Shown: positions 16,083 through 26,846, numbered from the stretch's first letter. The stretch: 64,000 bases of DNA from Kiloniellales bacterium (GCA_030066685.1 JASJBF010000001.1:62001-126000); one strand, 5' to 3'. Numbers and translations are program-made. The notes: a model not told the origin generated them from the letters alone.

Positions 16083-16810
16083 CCGCGCGCACCAAGTCCG
16101 GCCCGGCAACGGCCGAGCCGAACAAGGCCGGAGCCAAGAAGGCCGCACCGCCGCGGGATTCGCTGGTCGACCGGGCCTACCGCGACATCAAGTCGCGGAT
16201 CATGGGCAACCTCTACCCGCCCAACCTCCAGGTCCTGGAGCAGGACTTGGCCCTGCAGCTCGGCATGAGCCGGACCCCGGTGCGCGAGGCCCTGATCCGC
16301 CTGGAGAAGGAAGGCCTGGTCGAGATCCTGCCGCGCCGCGGCATGCGCGTCGTGCCCATCGCGCCCGAGGACATGCGCGACATCTACGAGGTCCTGACCA
16401 GCCTGGAGGCCCGCGCCGCCGAGCGCCTGGCCGAACGGCGTCCGACGGAGGCTGATCTGGCGCCGATGATTGCCGCCGTGCAGCAGATGGAGAGCTCGCT
16501 CGACCGGGGCGACCTCGACGCCTGGGCCCGGGCCGACGAGGACTTCCACCGCCTGCTGCTCGAGCTCTGCGGCAATCGACGCCTGGCGACCATGGCCATG
16601 ACGGTCTTCGACCTGGTCCACCGGGCGCGCATGGTAACCCTCAGGATGCGGCCCCTGCCCAAGAAGTCGAGCCGCGACCACCGGGCGCTGATCGAGGCGA
16701 TCCTCGCCGGTGAGAGCCGCCGGGCCTACGAGCTGCACTACCAGCACCGCCACCAGGCGATGCAGCTCCTGACCGACATCCTGGAGCGCTACAACCTGCA
16801 GGAGCTGTGA
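16079..16810 (+). CDS. GntR family transcriptional regulator, FCD ligand-binding domain
   Basis: 243 residues. A Lys/Ala/Pro-rich N-terminal tail (to ~28) precedes a GntR winged helix (LVDRAYRDIKSRI ... QLGMSRTPVREALIRLEKEGLVEILPRRGMRVV) and an FCD all-helical sensor domain (EARAAERLAERR, DEDFHRLLLELCGNRRL, DHRALIEAIL, HYQHRHQAM). FCD regulators typically respond to organic or sugar acids through a metal-bound site (Asp, His, His). Last gene of the ltnD-lactonase operon. It most likely controls the three GTATAC palindromes at 14156, 21483 and 32857. Confidence 0.9.
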   Translation: MTARTKSGPATAEPNKAGAKKAAPPRDSLVDRAYRDIKSRIMGNLYPPNLQVLEQDLALQLGMSRTPVREALIRLEKEGLVEILPRRGMRVVPIAPEDMRDIYEVLTSLEARAAERLAERRPTEADLAPMIAAVQQMESSLDRGDLDAWARADEDFHRLLLELCGNRRLATMAMTVFDLVHRARMVTLRMRPLPKKSSRDHRALIEAILAGESRRAYELHYQHRHQAMQLLTDILERYNLQEL

Positions 16811-16845
16811 GGGGAGAGGACGTCTGGCACCCTGCCGACCTCGCC

Positions 16846-16919
16846 CTTCGACAGGGGGCGAAGCCCGGCGTTGCGCGTGGACGAGGTGCAAGGACGCGCT
16901 CATGCCGAGCCTGTCGAAG
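16846..16919. repeat. Intergenic inverted repeat (CTTCGACAGG/CCTGTCGAAG)
   Basis: Ten-base arms at 16846-16855 and 16910-16919 lie between the convergent GntR and permease genes. Arms of this sequence are common in intergenic repeats of high-GC alphaproteobacteria. It may act in transcription termination for both strands. Confidence 0.5.
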
Positions 16920-16972
16920 CATGAGGCTGCCGAAGCAGATCTCTCTCGGTGATTGGTGCGCGGCCGGCGCGA

Positions 16973-17869
16973 CTACTCCTTCACCGCGCCGGTCATCGAG
17001 GAGACGTAGTGCTCGACGAAGAAGGAGTAGAGGATGGCGACGGGCAGCGAGCCGAGCATGGCGCCGGCCATGAGGCCGCCCCAGTTGTAGACGTCGAAGG
17101 TGATCAGCTCGGTCACCGCGCCGACCGGGACGGTCTTGTTCTCGGCCGAAGAGATGAAGGTCAGGGCGTAGATGAACTCGTTCCACGACAGGGTGAAGGC
17201 AAAGATGCCGGCCGAGATCAGCCCGGGCACCGAGAGCGGCAGCACGATCTTGACCAGGATCTGCAGGCGGGTCGCGCCGTCGATCAGGGCGCATTCCTCC
17301 AGCTCGTAGGGGATCGAGCGGAAGTAGCCCATCAGCAGCCAGGTGCAGAAGGGCACCAGAATGGTCGGATAGGTCAGCACCAGGGCCCAGTTCGAATCGA
17401 AGATGCCCAGCCAATGAACCATGATCGCCAGCGGAATGAAGAGGATGGAGGGCGGCACCAGGTAGGCCAGGAAGATCAGCATGCCGACCGTGCGTGAGCC
17501 CTTGTAGCGCAGCCGCTCGATGGCGTAGGCGGCGCAGACCGCGCAGAAGATCGACAGAAAGGTCGAGGTGACCGTGACGAACATCGTGTTCCACAGCCAG
17601 CTCGGGTACTCGGTCTCGGTCAGCAGGTGGTAGTAGTTCTCCAGGGTCGGCTCGTAGACCCAGAGCGCCGCGAGGCCCCGGTAGGCGTGGAGCTCCTCGG
17701 TCGTCTTCACGCTGGTGATGCCCATCCAGTAGAAGGGAAACAGCAGGACGAAGACGAAGATCGCCAGGGGGATGTAGACCACCACGACCTTGCGCGGGAT
17801 CGACTCCAGGTAAGTCATGCCGCCTTCGCTGGCGACGGCCGCGGGCTTCTTGACGGCAACGTCAGTCAT
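16973..17869 (-). CDS. Carbohydrate ABC transporter permease, MalG type
   Basis: 298 residues with about six hydrophobic segments, starting with VVVVYIPLAIFVFVLLFPFYW. The EAA-type coupling loop EECALIDGATRLQILVKIVLPL is typical of the second inner-membrane permease of CUT1 sugar importers. It pairs with the permease gene directly upstream, overlapping it by 8 bases, and with the binding protein and ATPase of the same cluster. The position in the sugar-acid locus suggests import of a sugar, lactone or glycoside. Confidence 0.92.
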   Translation of the reverse strand: MTDVAVKKPAAVASEGGMTYLESIPRKVVVVYIPLAIFVFVLLFPFYWMGITSVKTTEELHAYRGLAALWVYEPTLENYYHLLTETEYPSWLWNTMFVTVTSTFLSIFCAVCAAYAIERLRYKGSRTVGMLIFLAYLVPPSILFIPLAIMVHWLGIFDSNWALVLTYPTILVPFCTWLLMGYFRSIPYELEECALIDGATRLQILVKIVLPLSVPGLISAGIFAFTLSWNEFIYALTFISSAENKTVPVGAVTELITFDVYNWGGLMAGAMLGSLPVAILYSFFVEHYVSSMTGAVKE

Positions 17870-18806
17870 CCTGGCCTCCTTGCTGCCACTTGCGGCGCTG
17901 CAGGCCGAAGTAGCTGAACAGGATGGCGGCCAGCAGGAAGGGGATCATCGCAGTGGCGATGGCCGCGCCCTCGCCGAGCGCGCCGCCGACGATGGCCCGC
18001 TGGTAGGACAGGGTGGCCATCAGGTGGGTCGCGTTGATCGGGCCGCCCCGGGTCATCACCCAGATCAGCTGGAAGTCGGTGAAGGTGAAGAGCACCGAGA
18101 AGGTCATGACCACGGCGATGATCGGGGTCAGCAGCGGAAAGGTGATGTGGCGGAAGCGCTGCCACTCGCTTGCGCCGTCTATGGTCGCCGCCTCGTAGAG
18201 CGAGGGCGAGATGGTCTGCAGCCCGGCCAGCAGCGTGATCGCGACGAAGGGGATGCCGCGCCAGATGTTGGCGGCGATCACCGAGGCCCGGGCGTTGTTC
18301 GGGTCGCCCAGGAAGTCGATGGTCTCGGTCAGCAGGCCGGCCTCGATCAGGATCCAGCTGATCACCGAGTCCTGCGAGTCGTAGATCCACCAGAAGGCCA
18401 GGGCCGAGAGCACGGTGGGCACGATGAAGGGCATCAGCACGATGGCACGGATGAAGGCCTTGAAGGGGATGTAGTGGTTCAACAGCAGTGCCAGCCAAAG
18501 GCCGAGACCGAATTTGATGATGCTGGCCACGACTGTGTAGAGGAAGGTGTTGAAGACCGAGAGCCAGAAGACGTGGTCCTCGAACAGCCAGATGTAGTTT
18601 TCCAGCCCGATGTATTCGCCGGGCCGGCCGACCTTGACGTCGGTCAGCCCGATCCAGACCCCGAAGAAAAGCGGATAGGTCAGGAAGACCAGCAGGAACA
18701 GGGCCGCCGGCAGCATGAAGATCAGGCCGAGGGCGTTGCGGTTGTTGCGCAGGCGGTCGAGCAAGCCAATCGGCTCGATGCTCCTGGTCTGGCTGGCTAT
18801 CGCCAC
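17862..18806 (-). CDS. Carbohydrate ABC transporter permease, MalF type
   Basis: 314 residues, six predicted membrane segments (first at LGLIFMLPAALFLLVFLTYPL), a periplasmic loop with GRPGEYIGLENYIWLF and the EAA loop YEAATIDGASEWQRFRHITFPLL. This is the first inner-membrane permease of a CUT1 sugar ABC importer. It lies 89 bases after the binding-protein gene and overlaps the second permease gene, forming one operon with the ATPase gene at 20341. Confidence 0.92.
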   Translation of the reverse strand: MAIASQTRSIEPIGLLDRLRNNRNALGLIFMLPAALFLLVFLTYPLFFGVWIGLTDVKVGRPGEYIGLENYIWLFEDHVFWLSVFNTFLYTVVASIIKFGLGLWLALLLNHYIPFKAFIRAIVLMPFIVPTVLSALAFWWIYDSQDSVISWILIEAGLLTETIDFLGDPNNARASVIAANIWRGIPFVAITLLAGLQTISPSLYEAATIDGASEWQRFRHITFPLLTPIIAVVMTFSVLFTFTDFQLIWVMTRGGPINATHLMATLSYQRAIVGGALGEGAAIATAMIPFLLAAILFSYFGLQRRKWQQGGQDD

Positions 18807-18895
18807 GTGGCCCTCGCTTCGTCAGGAGTCGGTGGTCTCGAGCCCCGGCCGCGGAGTTGCGACGGCCGGGGCCCGGGATGGCCGGTCTAAGCGCC

Positions 18896-20206
18896 TCAGG
18901 AGCGGTAGACCCGCTCGGCGCGGCGCTGCGCGTCGGCCGCGGCCTGCTTCGGGCTCTTCGCGCCGGTCGCCGCCTCCGCCACCATGTTGACCACGACGAA
19001 GTCGGCGAAGACCTCCGACGCGGCGTTGCCCAAGGAACCGGCGTGGGCGAAGGACCGCGTGCGCTTGGAAACGTCGCGGAAGACCGTGCGCTTCGGATCC
19101 TCGGTCCAGACCGGATGGTTCTCGTAGGCGGCCAGCGTGTGGCTCAGGTAGCCGACCGAGTCCTGCAGGAACCTGTCGTGCTGTTCCTTCTCCATCAGCC
19201 AGGACAGCAGCGCCTTCACCGCGTTGGGATACTTGGTGTACTTGTAGGGCATCATGGGGAAGCAGACGTGGAACTCCGTCGGCTCGCCGACCGGACCGAT
19301 CGGGTAGAAGGCGTGGTCCATGTCCTCGGCGACCTCGGTGTTGCCCTCGCGCACCGCCGCGGCATAGATCGAGATGCCGTTATTGGTCAGCGAGCAGGCG
19401 CCCTGCAGGAAGGCCTTGTTGTTGTGGCCGTCGAGCCAGGAGGCCGCGCCGGGGATGAAGGACTCGCCGAGCGCCTTGACGTACTCCAGGCCGGCCACGG
19501 TCTCCGGGCTGTTGACGACGACGTTGTCGTTCTCGTCGACCAGCTTGCCGCCGTGCGACCACATGATCCAGTGCGCCCAGCAGTTGCCGTCGCCGCTGGC
19601 GTTGCCCAGCGCGAAGCCGCCGGGGGTCCCGTTCTTCTTCAAGTTCACCATCAGCTTGAGGAAGTCGTTGGTGTTGTCCGGCACGGTCTCGAAGCCGGCC
19701 TTCTGGATGTGCGACTTGCGGTAGTTGATCAGGTTGCCGCCGATGGTGATCGGCAGGTTGATCCACTTGCCGTCGCGCTTGCCGTACTGCTCTGCGACGG
19801 GATACCAGCCGCCGTAGCTCGCGCCTAGGTGCTCGCAGACGTCGGTGATGTCCAGCATGGCATCGGGGTACTGATGGGCGTCGGCGTGGATACCCCAGAT
19901 AATGTCCGGGCCACTGCCAACGCTGGCCGCGACTGCGGCCTTGGGACGCAGGTCCTCAAAGCCTTCGCTGTCGACCCGGATCTTCACGCCAGTGGCCTTG
20001 CTGAAGGCATCCATCATGGCGAGAAAGCTCTCGCCCTCGGACTGGACGAAGCGCTTCCAGCGCAGCACCCGCAACTCGGCACCCTTTTCCGGCTCCCACT
20101 TCATGTGGTTGGCAGCCCAGGACTTGGCCGCCGCGACCAGGGCCGGGCCGGCAATGACGGCCGCCGCGCCTGCCTTCAGAATGTCGCGTCTCGTAAACAT
20201 GGTCAT
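18896..20206 (-). CDS. Extracellular solute-binding protein (family 1) of sugar ABC transporter
   Basis: 436 residues. The N-terminus FTRRDILKAGAAAVIAGPA looks like a twin-arginine signal (RRDILK followed by a hydrophobic stretch), so the protein may be exported folded. The mature part has the family pattern FSKATGVKIRVDS, GSGPDIIWG, and a late PYKYTKYPNAVKALLSWLM. It should capture the substrate in the periplasm for the two permeases encoded downstream. GGAGGAG precedes the ATG. Ligand unknown; a sugar or sugar acid is likely from context. Confidence 0.9.
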   Translation of the reverse strand: MTMFTRRDILKAGAAAVIAGPALVAAAKSWAANHMKWEPEKGAELRVLRWKRFVQSEGESFLAMMDAFSKATGVKIRVDSEGFEDLRPKAAVAASVGSGPDIIWGIHADAHQYPDAMLDITDVCEHLGASYGGWYPVAEQYGKRDGKWINLPITIGGNLINYRKSHIQKAGFETVPDNTNDFLKLMVNLKKNGTPGGFALGNASGDGNCWAHWIMWSHGGKLVDENDNVVVNSPETVAGLEYVKALGESFIPGAASWLDGHNNKAFLQGACSLTNNGISIYAAAVREGNTEVAEDMDHAFYPIGPVGEPTEFHVCFPMMPYKYTKYPNAVKALLSWLMEKEQHDRFLQDSVGYLSHTLAAYENHPVWTEDPKRTVFRDVSKRTRSFAHAGSLGNAASEVFADFVVVNMVAEAATGAKSPKQAAADAQRRAERVYRS

Positions 20207-20340
20207 GGCTTCTCCTCCGTGTTCCTTCTTGTTGTTCGTTGTCGTTCCTCGGTTCCCGCTGGGCGGCGGCCGGTCCTGCCTGATCCCGCCGTTGCTTCGA
20301 AAACCTCCCTCTTGCCACCAGCCGGATCGGCCACGGGGTT

Positions 20341-21414
<1,074 letters not shown>

Positions 21415-21783
21415 TGCCTCCCTTTCGGGCCTGCCTGCTGCACGCAGGGCCCGCTCTTTGCTCGGCGGGCTTGCCGTTGCATTAACGTATACATTAATCG
21501 GAGTTCGAGGCCGCGTCTACAGCAATTCTTGACCGAGCCCCGGCACCGAATTGTCGAAATGCACCGGGAAACGGCCAGCGAGCGCGCTCCGGGCGCTGGC
21601 CGGGCGCTCGCGGTGACGAGACAGAATATTGCACGACTACAAGGAATCAGAGAAGCATAGTTGCGAATTTCAACTCATTATTGGAATCGCAGGAATTTTA
21701 ACCATGATGTAGGATGCAATCTGGGCTGGAGGCAAGCACCGGATATACCCGGAATAATAGACTAAAGCGAACAGGAGAAGGCC
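21415..21783. other. Divergent control region of the transporter operon and the M36 peptidase gene
   Basis: About 370 bases without a gene. It holds the GntR-type palindrome at 21483-21496. The segment 21610-21780 is noticeably AT-richer than its surroundings and probably carries the promoter of the peptidase gene, but I cannot fix -35/-10 elements. Confidence 0.45.
21483..21496. promoter_or_regulatory. Palindromic GntR-type operator, site 2
   Basis: TAACGTATACATTA, identical over 14 bases to site 1 at 14156-14169. It lies 69 bases upstream of the ATPase gene start (21414) and is followed by AATCGGAG. Its flank TTAATCG is shared with site 3. Confidence 0.72.
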
Positions 21784-24480
21784 ATGCTGCTTCAGTCCAG
21801 ACGAAGGCCGCCCGCTTGCCGGGTTGGCGCCCCGTTCCGCCTCGGAACGGGCATTTCGATTCCCCTGACTCTCGCCGCGCTTTTGCTCGCGTCGAACGTG
21901 GGCGCCCAGGTGACATCCCGCGAAGCTGCGGTCAACTTCGACCGGCGCATTTCGATCATTCAGGCGACAGGCGCAGCCCGCGCCACGGCGTCGGCCGCGC
22001 AGAGCACTGCGCTCTCGGCACTCAGCTCGGCGCTGTCGGACTCGCTCCTGTCGTCCATCGACGCGCAGACCGGCGTGACGCGCTCGCTCTACAATCCCAA
22101 AGGCTTCCTGACCGAGGCGGCCCAGGGCGCGCCGCTGCAGATCGCCGACGGCTACCTGCGCGCCAACCTGACACTGCTGGGGCTGGACTCGGCCGATCTC
22201 GACGACTACGAGGTCACGGATTCCGTCTATTCCGCGGTCTCGGGCGTGACCCATATCTACCTGCGCCAGCGCCATCAGGGCCTGCCGGTCTACAACGGAC
22301 AGCTGCAGGTTCACATCGCGCGCGACGGCCGGATCTCCGGGATCAACAACGCCTTCGTGCCGGGGCTGGCGCGCCTGGCGAAGTCGGCGGTGCCGGTGAT
22401 GACCGCGGAGGATGCCGTCATGTCGGCCGCCGTGCATCTGAAGCGGCCCATGCTGCGTCGCCCGCAGCTCCTTGCGCCGGCCGAGGGGGCGGCGCAGACC
22501 ACTTCCATGAACGCCGCGACCCTGTCCCGGGAAACGGTCGAGGCGGAGCTGATGTGGCTGCCGGTCGGCGCCGACCTCCAGCTGGTCTGGCGCTTTCAGC
22601 TGCACATGCCGGACTCCCAGCACATCTACGACATCACCGTGGATGCGGAGGGCGGCAAGCTCGCGGACACGGCCGGCGAGCGGGTGATGACCCGCTTCAC
22701 CTGGTCGAGCTCCGCCAAGTTCCTAGTCTACGAGCAACCGGCGGAAAGCCCGAACCACATCAGCCCCCTGCCGCCGGATGACGCCAGGACCTTGGTCGTC
22801 GACCCGGAGGACGCGACGGCCTCGCCCTCCGGCTGGTTCGACAGCGGCCAGACCGACATGGACGGCAACAACGTCCGCGCCTACACCGACCGCGACGGGA
22901 ACAATAGCCCGGATTCCGGTCAGCCCAACTGCACCGCGGCGCTGGAATGCGATTTCCCGCTGAACCTGGGCGCCGATCCCGTGAACTACAAGAGCGCCGC
23001 CATCGCCAACCTGTTCTACTGGAACAACATCATCCACGACATCCAGCACCAGTACGGCTTCGACGAGGCCGGCGGCAACTTCCAGGAGAGCAACTTCGGC
23101 CGGGGCGGCCTAGGCAGCGACTCGGTCAACGCCGAGGCGCAGGACAACGCCGACGGCAACTCCCGTTGCAACGCCAACATGGCCACGCCGCCGGACGGCA
23201 GCAATCCAAGGATGCAGATGTACGTCTGCAACTATTCGAACCCCCAAGCGGACGGCGATCTCGACAACGGCGTGATCGTCCACGAATACGGCCACGGGAT
23301 CACCATCCGCCAGGTCGGCGGGCCCTCGAACTCGAGCTGCCTGAACAACAATCAGCAGCCCGGTGAAGGCTGGAGCGACTGGTTGGCCTTGGCCTACACG
23401 GCAAAGGTCGGCGATGCCGGGACCGACAGCCGCGGCATCGGCACCTACCTCTTCGGTCAGCCGCCCAACGGCGGCGGCATCCGGCCGCAGCCCTACAGCA
23501 CCGACCCGGCCGTCAATGACTACACCTACGCCAGCATAAATGGGCTTTCCGTGCCGCACGGCCTCGGCTCGGTCTGGGCGCAGGTGCTCTGGGAGGTCTA
23601 TTGGGCCCTGGTCGACAAGCACGGCTTCGATCCCGACCTCTACAACGCCCTGGGCGGGTCCGGAAACCAACGGGCCATGCTCTACGTCAACGAGGGCCTC
23701 AAGAACACCGCCTGTTCGCCGACCTTCGTCGAGACCCGCGACGGAATCATCCAAGCCGCCAACGGCTTCTCTGGCGGTGAGGACGTCTGCCTGCTGTGGG
23801 AGACCTTCGCGGCCTTCGGTCTGGGAACCGACGCCGTCAGCGGCGGCTCCAACAGCACCTCGCCGATCAACGGCTTCGCGCTGCCGGCGGAATGCACGGG
23901 TCCGACCCCGCCGCCTCCGGGCTGCAAGGCGGTCCTCTACGAGACCGACTTCGAGTCCGGCACTGCCGGATGGGAGGACGGTTCCGGCTTGAGCACCTGC
24001 ACGACGGGAAGCTGGGTGGTCGGCGATCCCAACCGCATCACCAGCGGGGGCGTCGTCACGCAGCTCGGCGACGACAACACACCGACCGGCGTCAACGCCC
24101 TCTTCACGCAGCCGAACACCAGTGCGGGGCGGGACGACGTCGACGGCGGCGTCTGCTCGGTCGAGTCGCCGGTCATCGACGCGACCGGCCTGACGAACGT
24201 TCTGGTCGAGCTCTACTTTTTCCACGGCCAGCGCGACGCCGGTGATCATCCCGGTGGCGACTTCTTCTCGATCGATGCCGAGACCGCGGCACCAGAGGCC
24301 TTCGAAACCAACCTCGTCTCGATCGGGGACGTCACCTCGAACGCCGCCTGGACCAAGGTGACGACCACCTTGGCGAACCCCGGCACGATCCAGCTGCGGG
24401 TCCAGGCCTCGGACGGTGCCGGCCCCGGCGACCTGGTCGAGGGCGGTATCGACGACGTCCGGATCTGTGAAGCGGAATAG
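21784..24480 (+). CDS. M36 family (fungalysin-type) zinc metallopeptidase, secreted
   Basis: 898 residues with a long signal region (IPLTLAALLLASNVGAQV), a propeptide of the FTP/PepSY type (HIYLRQRHQGLPVYNGQLQVHI), and a catalytic domain with the zinc motif H500-EYG-H504 and the third ligand E528 in GEGWSDW. After a PPPPG linker near 715 comes a ~180-residue jelly-roll-like C-terminal module with paired cysteines. It should be a secreted protease made as a zymogen. Gene context is unrelated sugar-acid functions. A strong terminator follows the stop. ATG 21784 follows AACAGGAGAAGGCC. Confidence 0.9.
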   Translation: MLLQSRRRPPACRVGAPFRLGTGISIPLTLAALLLASNVGAQVTSREAAVNFDRRISIIQATGAARATASAAQSTALSALSSALSDSLLSSIDAQTGVTRSLYNPKGFLTEAAQGAPLQIADGYLRANLTLLGLDSADLDDYEVTDSVYSAVSGVTHIYLRQRHQGLPVYNGQLQVHIARDGRISGINNAFVPGLARLAKSAVPVMTAEDAVMSAAVHLKRPMLRRPQLLAPAEGAAQTTSMNAATLSRETVEAELMWLPVGADLQLVWRFQLHMPDSQHIYDITVDAEGGKLADTAGERVMTRFTWSSSAKFLVYEQPAESPNHISPLPPDDARTLVVDPEDATASPSGWFDSGQTDMDGNNVRAYTDRDGNNSPDSGQPNCTAALECDFPLNLGADPVNYKSAAIANLFYWNNIIHDIQHQYGFDEAGGNFQESNFGRGGLGSDSVNAEAQDNADGNSRCNANMATPPDGSNPRMQMYVCNYSNPQADGDLDNGVIVHEYGHGITIRQVGGPSNSSCLNNNQQPGEGWSDWLALAYTAKVGDAGTDSRGIGTYLFGQPPNGGGIRPQPYSTDPAVNDYTYASINGLSVPHGLGSVWAQVLWEVYWALVDKHGFDPDLYNALGGSGNQRAMLYVNEGLKNTACSPTFVETRDGIIQAANGFSGGEDVCLLWETFAAFGLGTDAVSGGSNSTSPINGFALPAECTGPTPPPPGCKAVLYETDFESGTAGWEDGSGLSTCTTGSWVVGDPNRITSGGVVTQLGDDNTPTGVNALFTQPNTSAGRDDVDGGVCSVESPVIDATGLTNVLVELYFFHGQRDAGDHPGGDFFSIDAETAAPEAFETNLVSIGDVTSNAAWTKVTTTLANPGTIQLRVQASDGAGPGDLVEGGIDDVRICEAE

Positions 24481-24512
24481 CCGACGGCCTCCGAGCTTAG
24501 AAGACTGAAGTC

Positions 24513-24540
24513 GAAGCCCGCCCCCCTGGGGGCGGGCTTC
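24513..24540 (+). terminator. Rho-independent-like terminator
   Basis: A perfect 12-pair stem GAAGCCCGCCCC/GGGGCGGGCTTC with a CCTG loop begins 32 bases after the peptidase stop codon and is followed by TGCTTT. It may also serve the convergent gene that ends at 24582. Confidence 0.75.
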
Positions 24541-24581
24541 TGCTTTCGGCAGCGTTCGCCGCGTTCGATCCCAGGCGCGGG

Positions 24582-24974
24582 CTATGGCGTTTCAGCCATG
24601 ACGCGCAGCGTCGCCACGTAGTCGGAGGTCTCGATCCTTCGCTCGGCTTCGGTCTGCGGCTCGAGGGCGGTGACGGTTACGCTGTAGCGGGCGAAGCGCC
24701 GGGTGTCGCTGCCGCCCGGCGGCACCTTGAACAGCAGCTCCTCGAGCTGCGATCCCAGCTCGGCCTTCACCAGCACGTGGGCTTCGCCCGCGACGAGGCA
24801 TGCCGTGCCCTTGGGACAGCGGGAGTCCATCGGTACCTCCAGGAAGTGGAGGCGGAGTTCGGTGCCCTCCAGCCGTGACGCCTCGCCGACCCGAAGCGAG
24901 AAGGCCTCATCCAAGGCTGCACTCCCGGCGGCCAGAGCCGCGAAAAGCGAAACGATAAGATAATACTTCGCCAT
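24582..24974 (-). CDS. Secreted hypothetical protein
   Basis: 130 residues with a short signal peptide (YYLIVSLFAALAAGSAAL). The mature protein contains LEVPMDSRCPKGTACLVAGEAHVLV, a two-cysteine motif (RCPxxxxC followed by W/V-A-G) that recurs in small exported bacterial proteins of unknown function. ATG 24974 is preferred over the TTG directly before it. It converges on the M36 peptidase gene across the terminator at 24513. Confidence 0.65.
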   Translation of the reverse strand: MAKYYLIVSLFAALAAGSAALDEAFSLRVGEASRLEGTELRLHFLEVPMDSRCPKGTACLVAGEAHVLVKAELGSQLEELLFKVPPGGSDTRRFARYSVTVTALEPQTEAERRIETSDYVATLRVMAETP

Positions 24975-25178
24975 CAAGTTGCATTGAGCCTCTGGATGGT
25001 TGCGGCGTCAAGCGCGGCCGGTGGCAGGACCCGCGGTGCGCCGAGTCCGATTCCGGGGGGCGGGCAGGGGTGCCTTCCAGGCGTGGCGCCGATCGCGCCC
25101 GGTCCTGCGCGGCAAGAAGAAAGGACTGGAATACCTATGCGTTAGATGTGATTGTTCCCTTTCACTCGAGACGACCTT

Positions 25179-26840
25179 ATGGAATTCCTGATCAATCTCA
25201 TCGGCGGCGTCGCGCTGCTCCTCTGGGGCGTGCGGATGGTCCGCACCGGCGTCAACCGCTCCTTCGGCAGCGCCCTGCGCCGGGTGATCTCCAGATCGAC
25301 CGGCAACCGGTTTTCGGCCTTCCTGGCCGGGCTCGGCGTGACGGCAATCCTGCAGAGCAGCACCGCGACGGCCCTGATCGTGTCCTCCTTCGCCGGGCGG
25401 GCGATCATCCCGGCGGCGATGAGCCTGGCCCTGATGCTCGGGGCAGACGTGGGCTCGACCCTGGTCGTCCAGGTGCTGTCCTTCGACGTCACCTGGCTCT
25501 CGCCGCTGCTGATCGCGGGCGGCGTCTTCGGGTTCCTGTCCTCGGAGATCAGCGCGCGGCGCAACCTGTCGCGGGCCGTGCTCGGGCTCGGTCTGATCCT
25601 TTTGTCGCTGAAGCTCATCACCGCGGTCTCGGCCCCGCTCAGGGAGGCCGAAGCCCTGACGGTGGTGCTTCGGACCCTGGTCGACGAGCCCCTGCTGGCG
25701 GTCCTGCTCGTTGCCGTCATCACCTGGCTGGCGCATTCCAGCGTCACCATCGTGCTCCTGGTGATGTCCTTTGCCGCGGTTCAGACCATCGCGATCCAGC
25801 TCGCCTTCGCCATGGTCCTGGGGGCCAACCTCGGGGCCGCCATCACCGCCGTGGTCGTCACCCTGCGCGCCCCGGTGCTGGCCCGGCGGGTGCCCTTGGG
25901 CAACCTGATCATGCGCGGCGCCGGGGTCCTGGTGCTGGTGCCGCTCTTGCCCTGGCTGCAGCCCTATGTCGCCGCGCTGGGGGACGATCCCGCGCGCATG
26001 GTCGCGAACTTCCACACGGGGGTGAACCTGGCCCTGGCGATCGTCTTCCTGCCGCTGCTGGCGCCGGTCGCCAAGGCCGCGGCACGTTTGCTGCCGGAGG
26101 AGGAGGCAGCCGAAAGCCGCCCCGGCCAGCCGCGCTATCTCGACGCCAACGCCTTGGACACCCCGGCGGTGGCGCTCGCCGCGGCGGTGCGCGAGACCCT
26201 GCACATGGGCGACGAGCTGCGCGCCATGCTTGCCAAGGCGGCGGCGGCCTTTCGTGAGGACGGCGCCCAGCTGGTCAAGGAGGTCTCCGCCGCCGACGAC
26301 GTGGTCGACGACCTGCACGAGGCGATCAAGATCTACCTGACGCAGCTCTCGACCTCGGAACTCGACCGGGAAGAGAGCGAGCGCTGCATCGAGATCCTCA
26401 GCTTCACGACCAACCTCGAGCACATCGGCGACGTGATCGACAAGAACCTGATGGAACTGGCGGCCAAGAAGATCAAGAGCAAGTCCAGCTTCTCGCCCGA
26501 GGGCCAGCAGGAGCTGGAGAGCTACCACGAGCGCGTGGTCGCCAACCTCGACCTGGCGATGAACGTCTTTCTGACCCGCGAGAAGGCGCTGGCCCGGCAG
26601 ATGCTGCGGGAAAAGGCGGAGATGCGGGATCTGGAGCGCAGCCTGGTCGACCAGCACTTCGCGCGGGTCGCGGCCGGGCGCGCGGAGTCCGTCGAATCGA
26701 GCTCGCTGCACCTCGACGTGCTCCGCGACCTGAAGCGGGTCAACAGCTACCTGACCTCGGTGGCCTATCCGATTCTCGAGCGGAGCGGCGAGCTGGCGGA
26801 AAGCCGGCTGGTCGAGGACCACGCCCTGGATCCGGGCTGA
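25179..26840 (+). CDS. Na/phosphate symporter family protein with PhoU-like C-terminal domain
   Basis: 553 residues. Residues 1-~310 carry about eight hydrophobic segments and the QSSTAT motif of the NptA/PNaS family; the second repeat has HSSVT where QSSSA is usual. The C-terminal ~220 residues are helical and PhoU-like (LKEVSAADDVVDDLHEAIKIYL ... EHIGDVIDKNLMELA). Such proteins may move phosphate with sodium or export it; the altered second motif makes transport activity less certain. ATG 25179 is used rather than the TTG at 25152. The gene's stop lies 6 bases from the stop of the opposing gene. Confidence 0.85.
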   Translation: MEFLINLIGGVALLLWGVRMVRTGVNRSFGSALRRVISRSTGNRFSAFLAGLGVTAILQSSTATALIVSSFAGRAIIPAAMSLALMLGADVGSTLVVQVLSFDVTWLSPLLIAGGVFGFLSSEISARRNLSRAVLGLGLILLSLKLITAVSAPLREAEALTVVLRTLVDEPLLAVLLVAVITWLAHSSVTIVLLVMSFAAVQTIAIQLAFAMVLGANLGAAITAVVVTLRAPVLARRVPLGNLIMRGAGVLVLVPLLPWLQPYVAALGDDPARMVANFHTGVNLALAIVFLPLLAPVAKAAARLLPEEEAAESRPGQPRYLDANALDTPAVALAAAVRETLHMGDELRAMLAKAAAAFREDGAQLVKEVSAADDVVDDLHEAIKIYLTQLSTSELDREESERCIEILSFTTNLEHIGDVIDKNLMELAAKKIKSKSSFSPEGQQELESYHERVVANLDLAMNVFLTREKALARQMLREKAEMRDLERSLVDQHFARVAAGRAESVESSSLHLDVLRDLKRVNSYLTSVAYPILERSGELAESRLVEDHALDPG

Positions 26841-26846
26841 TCCGGA

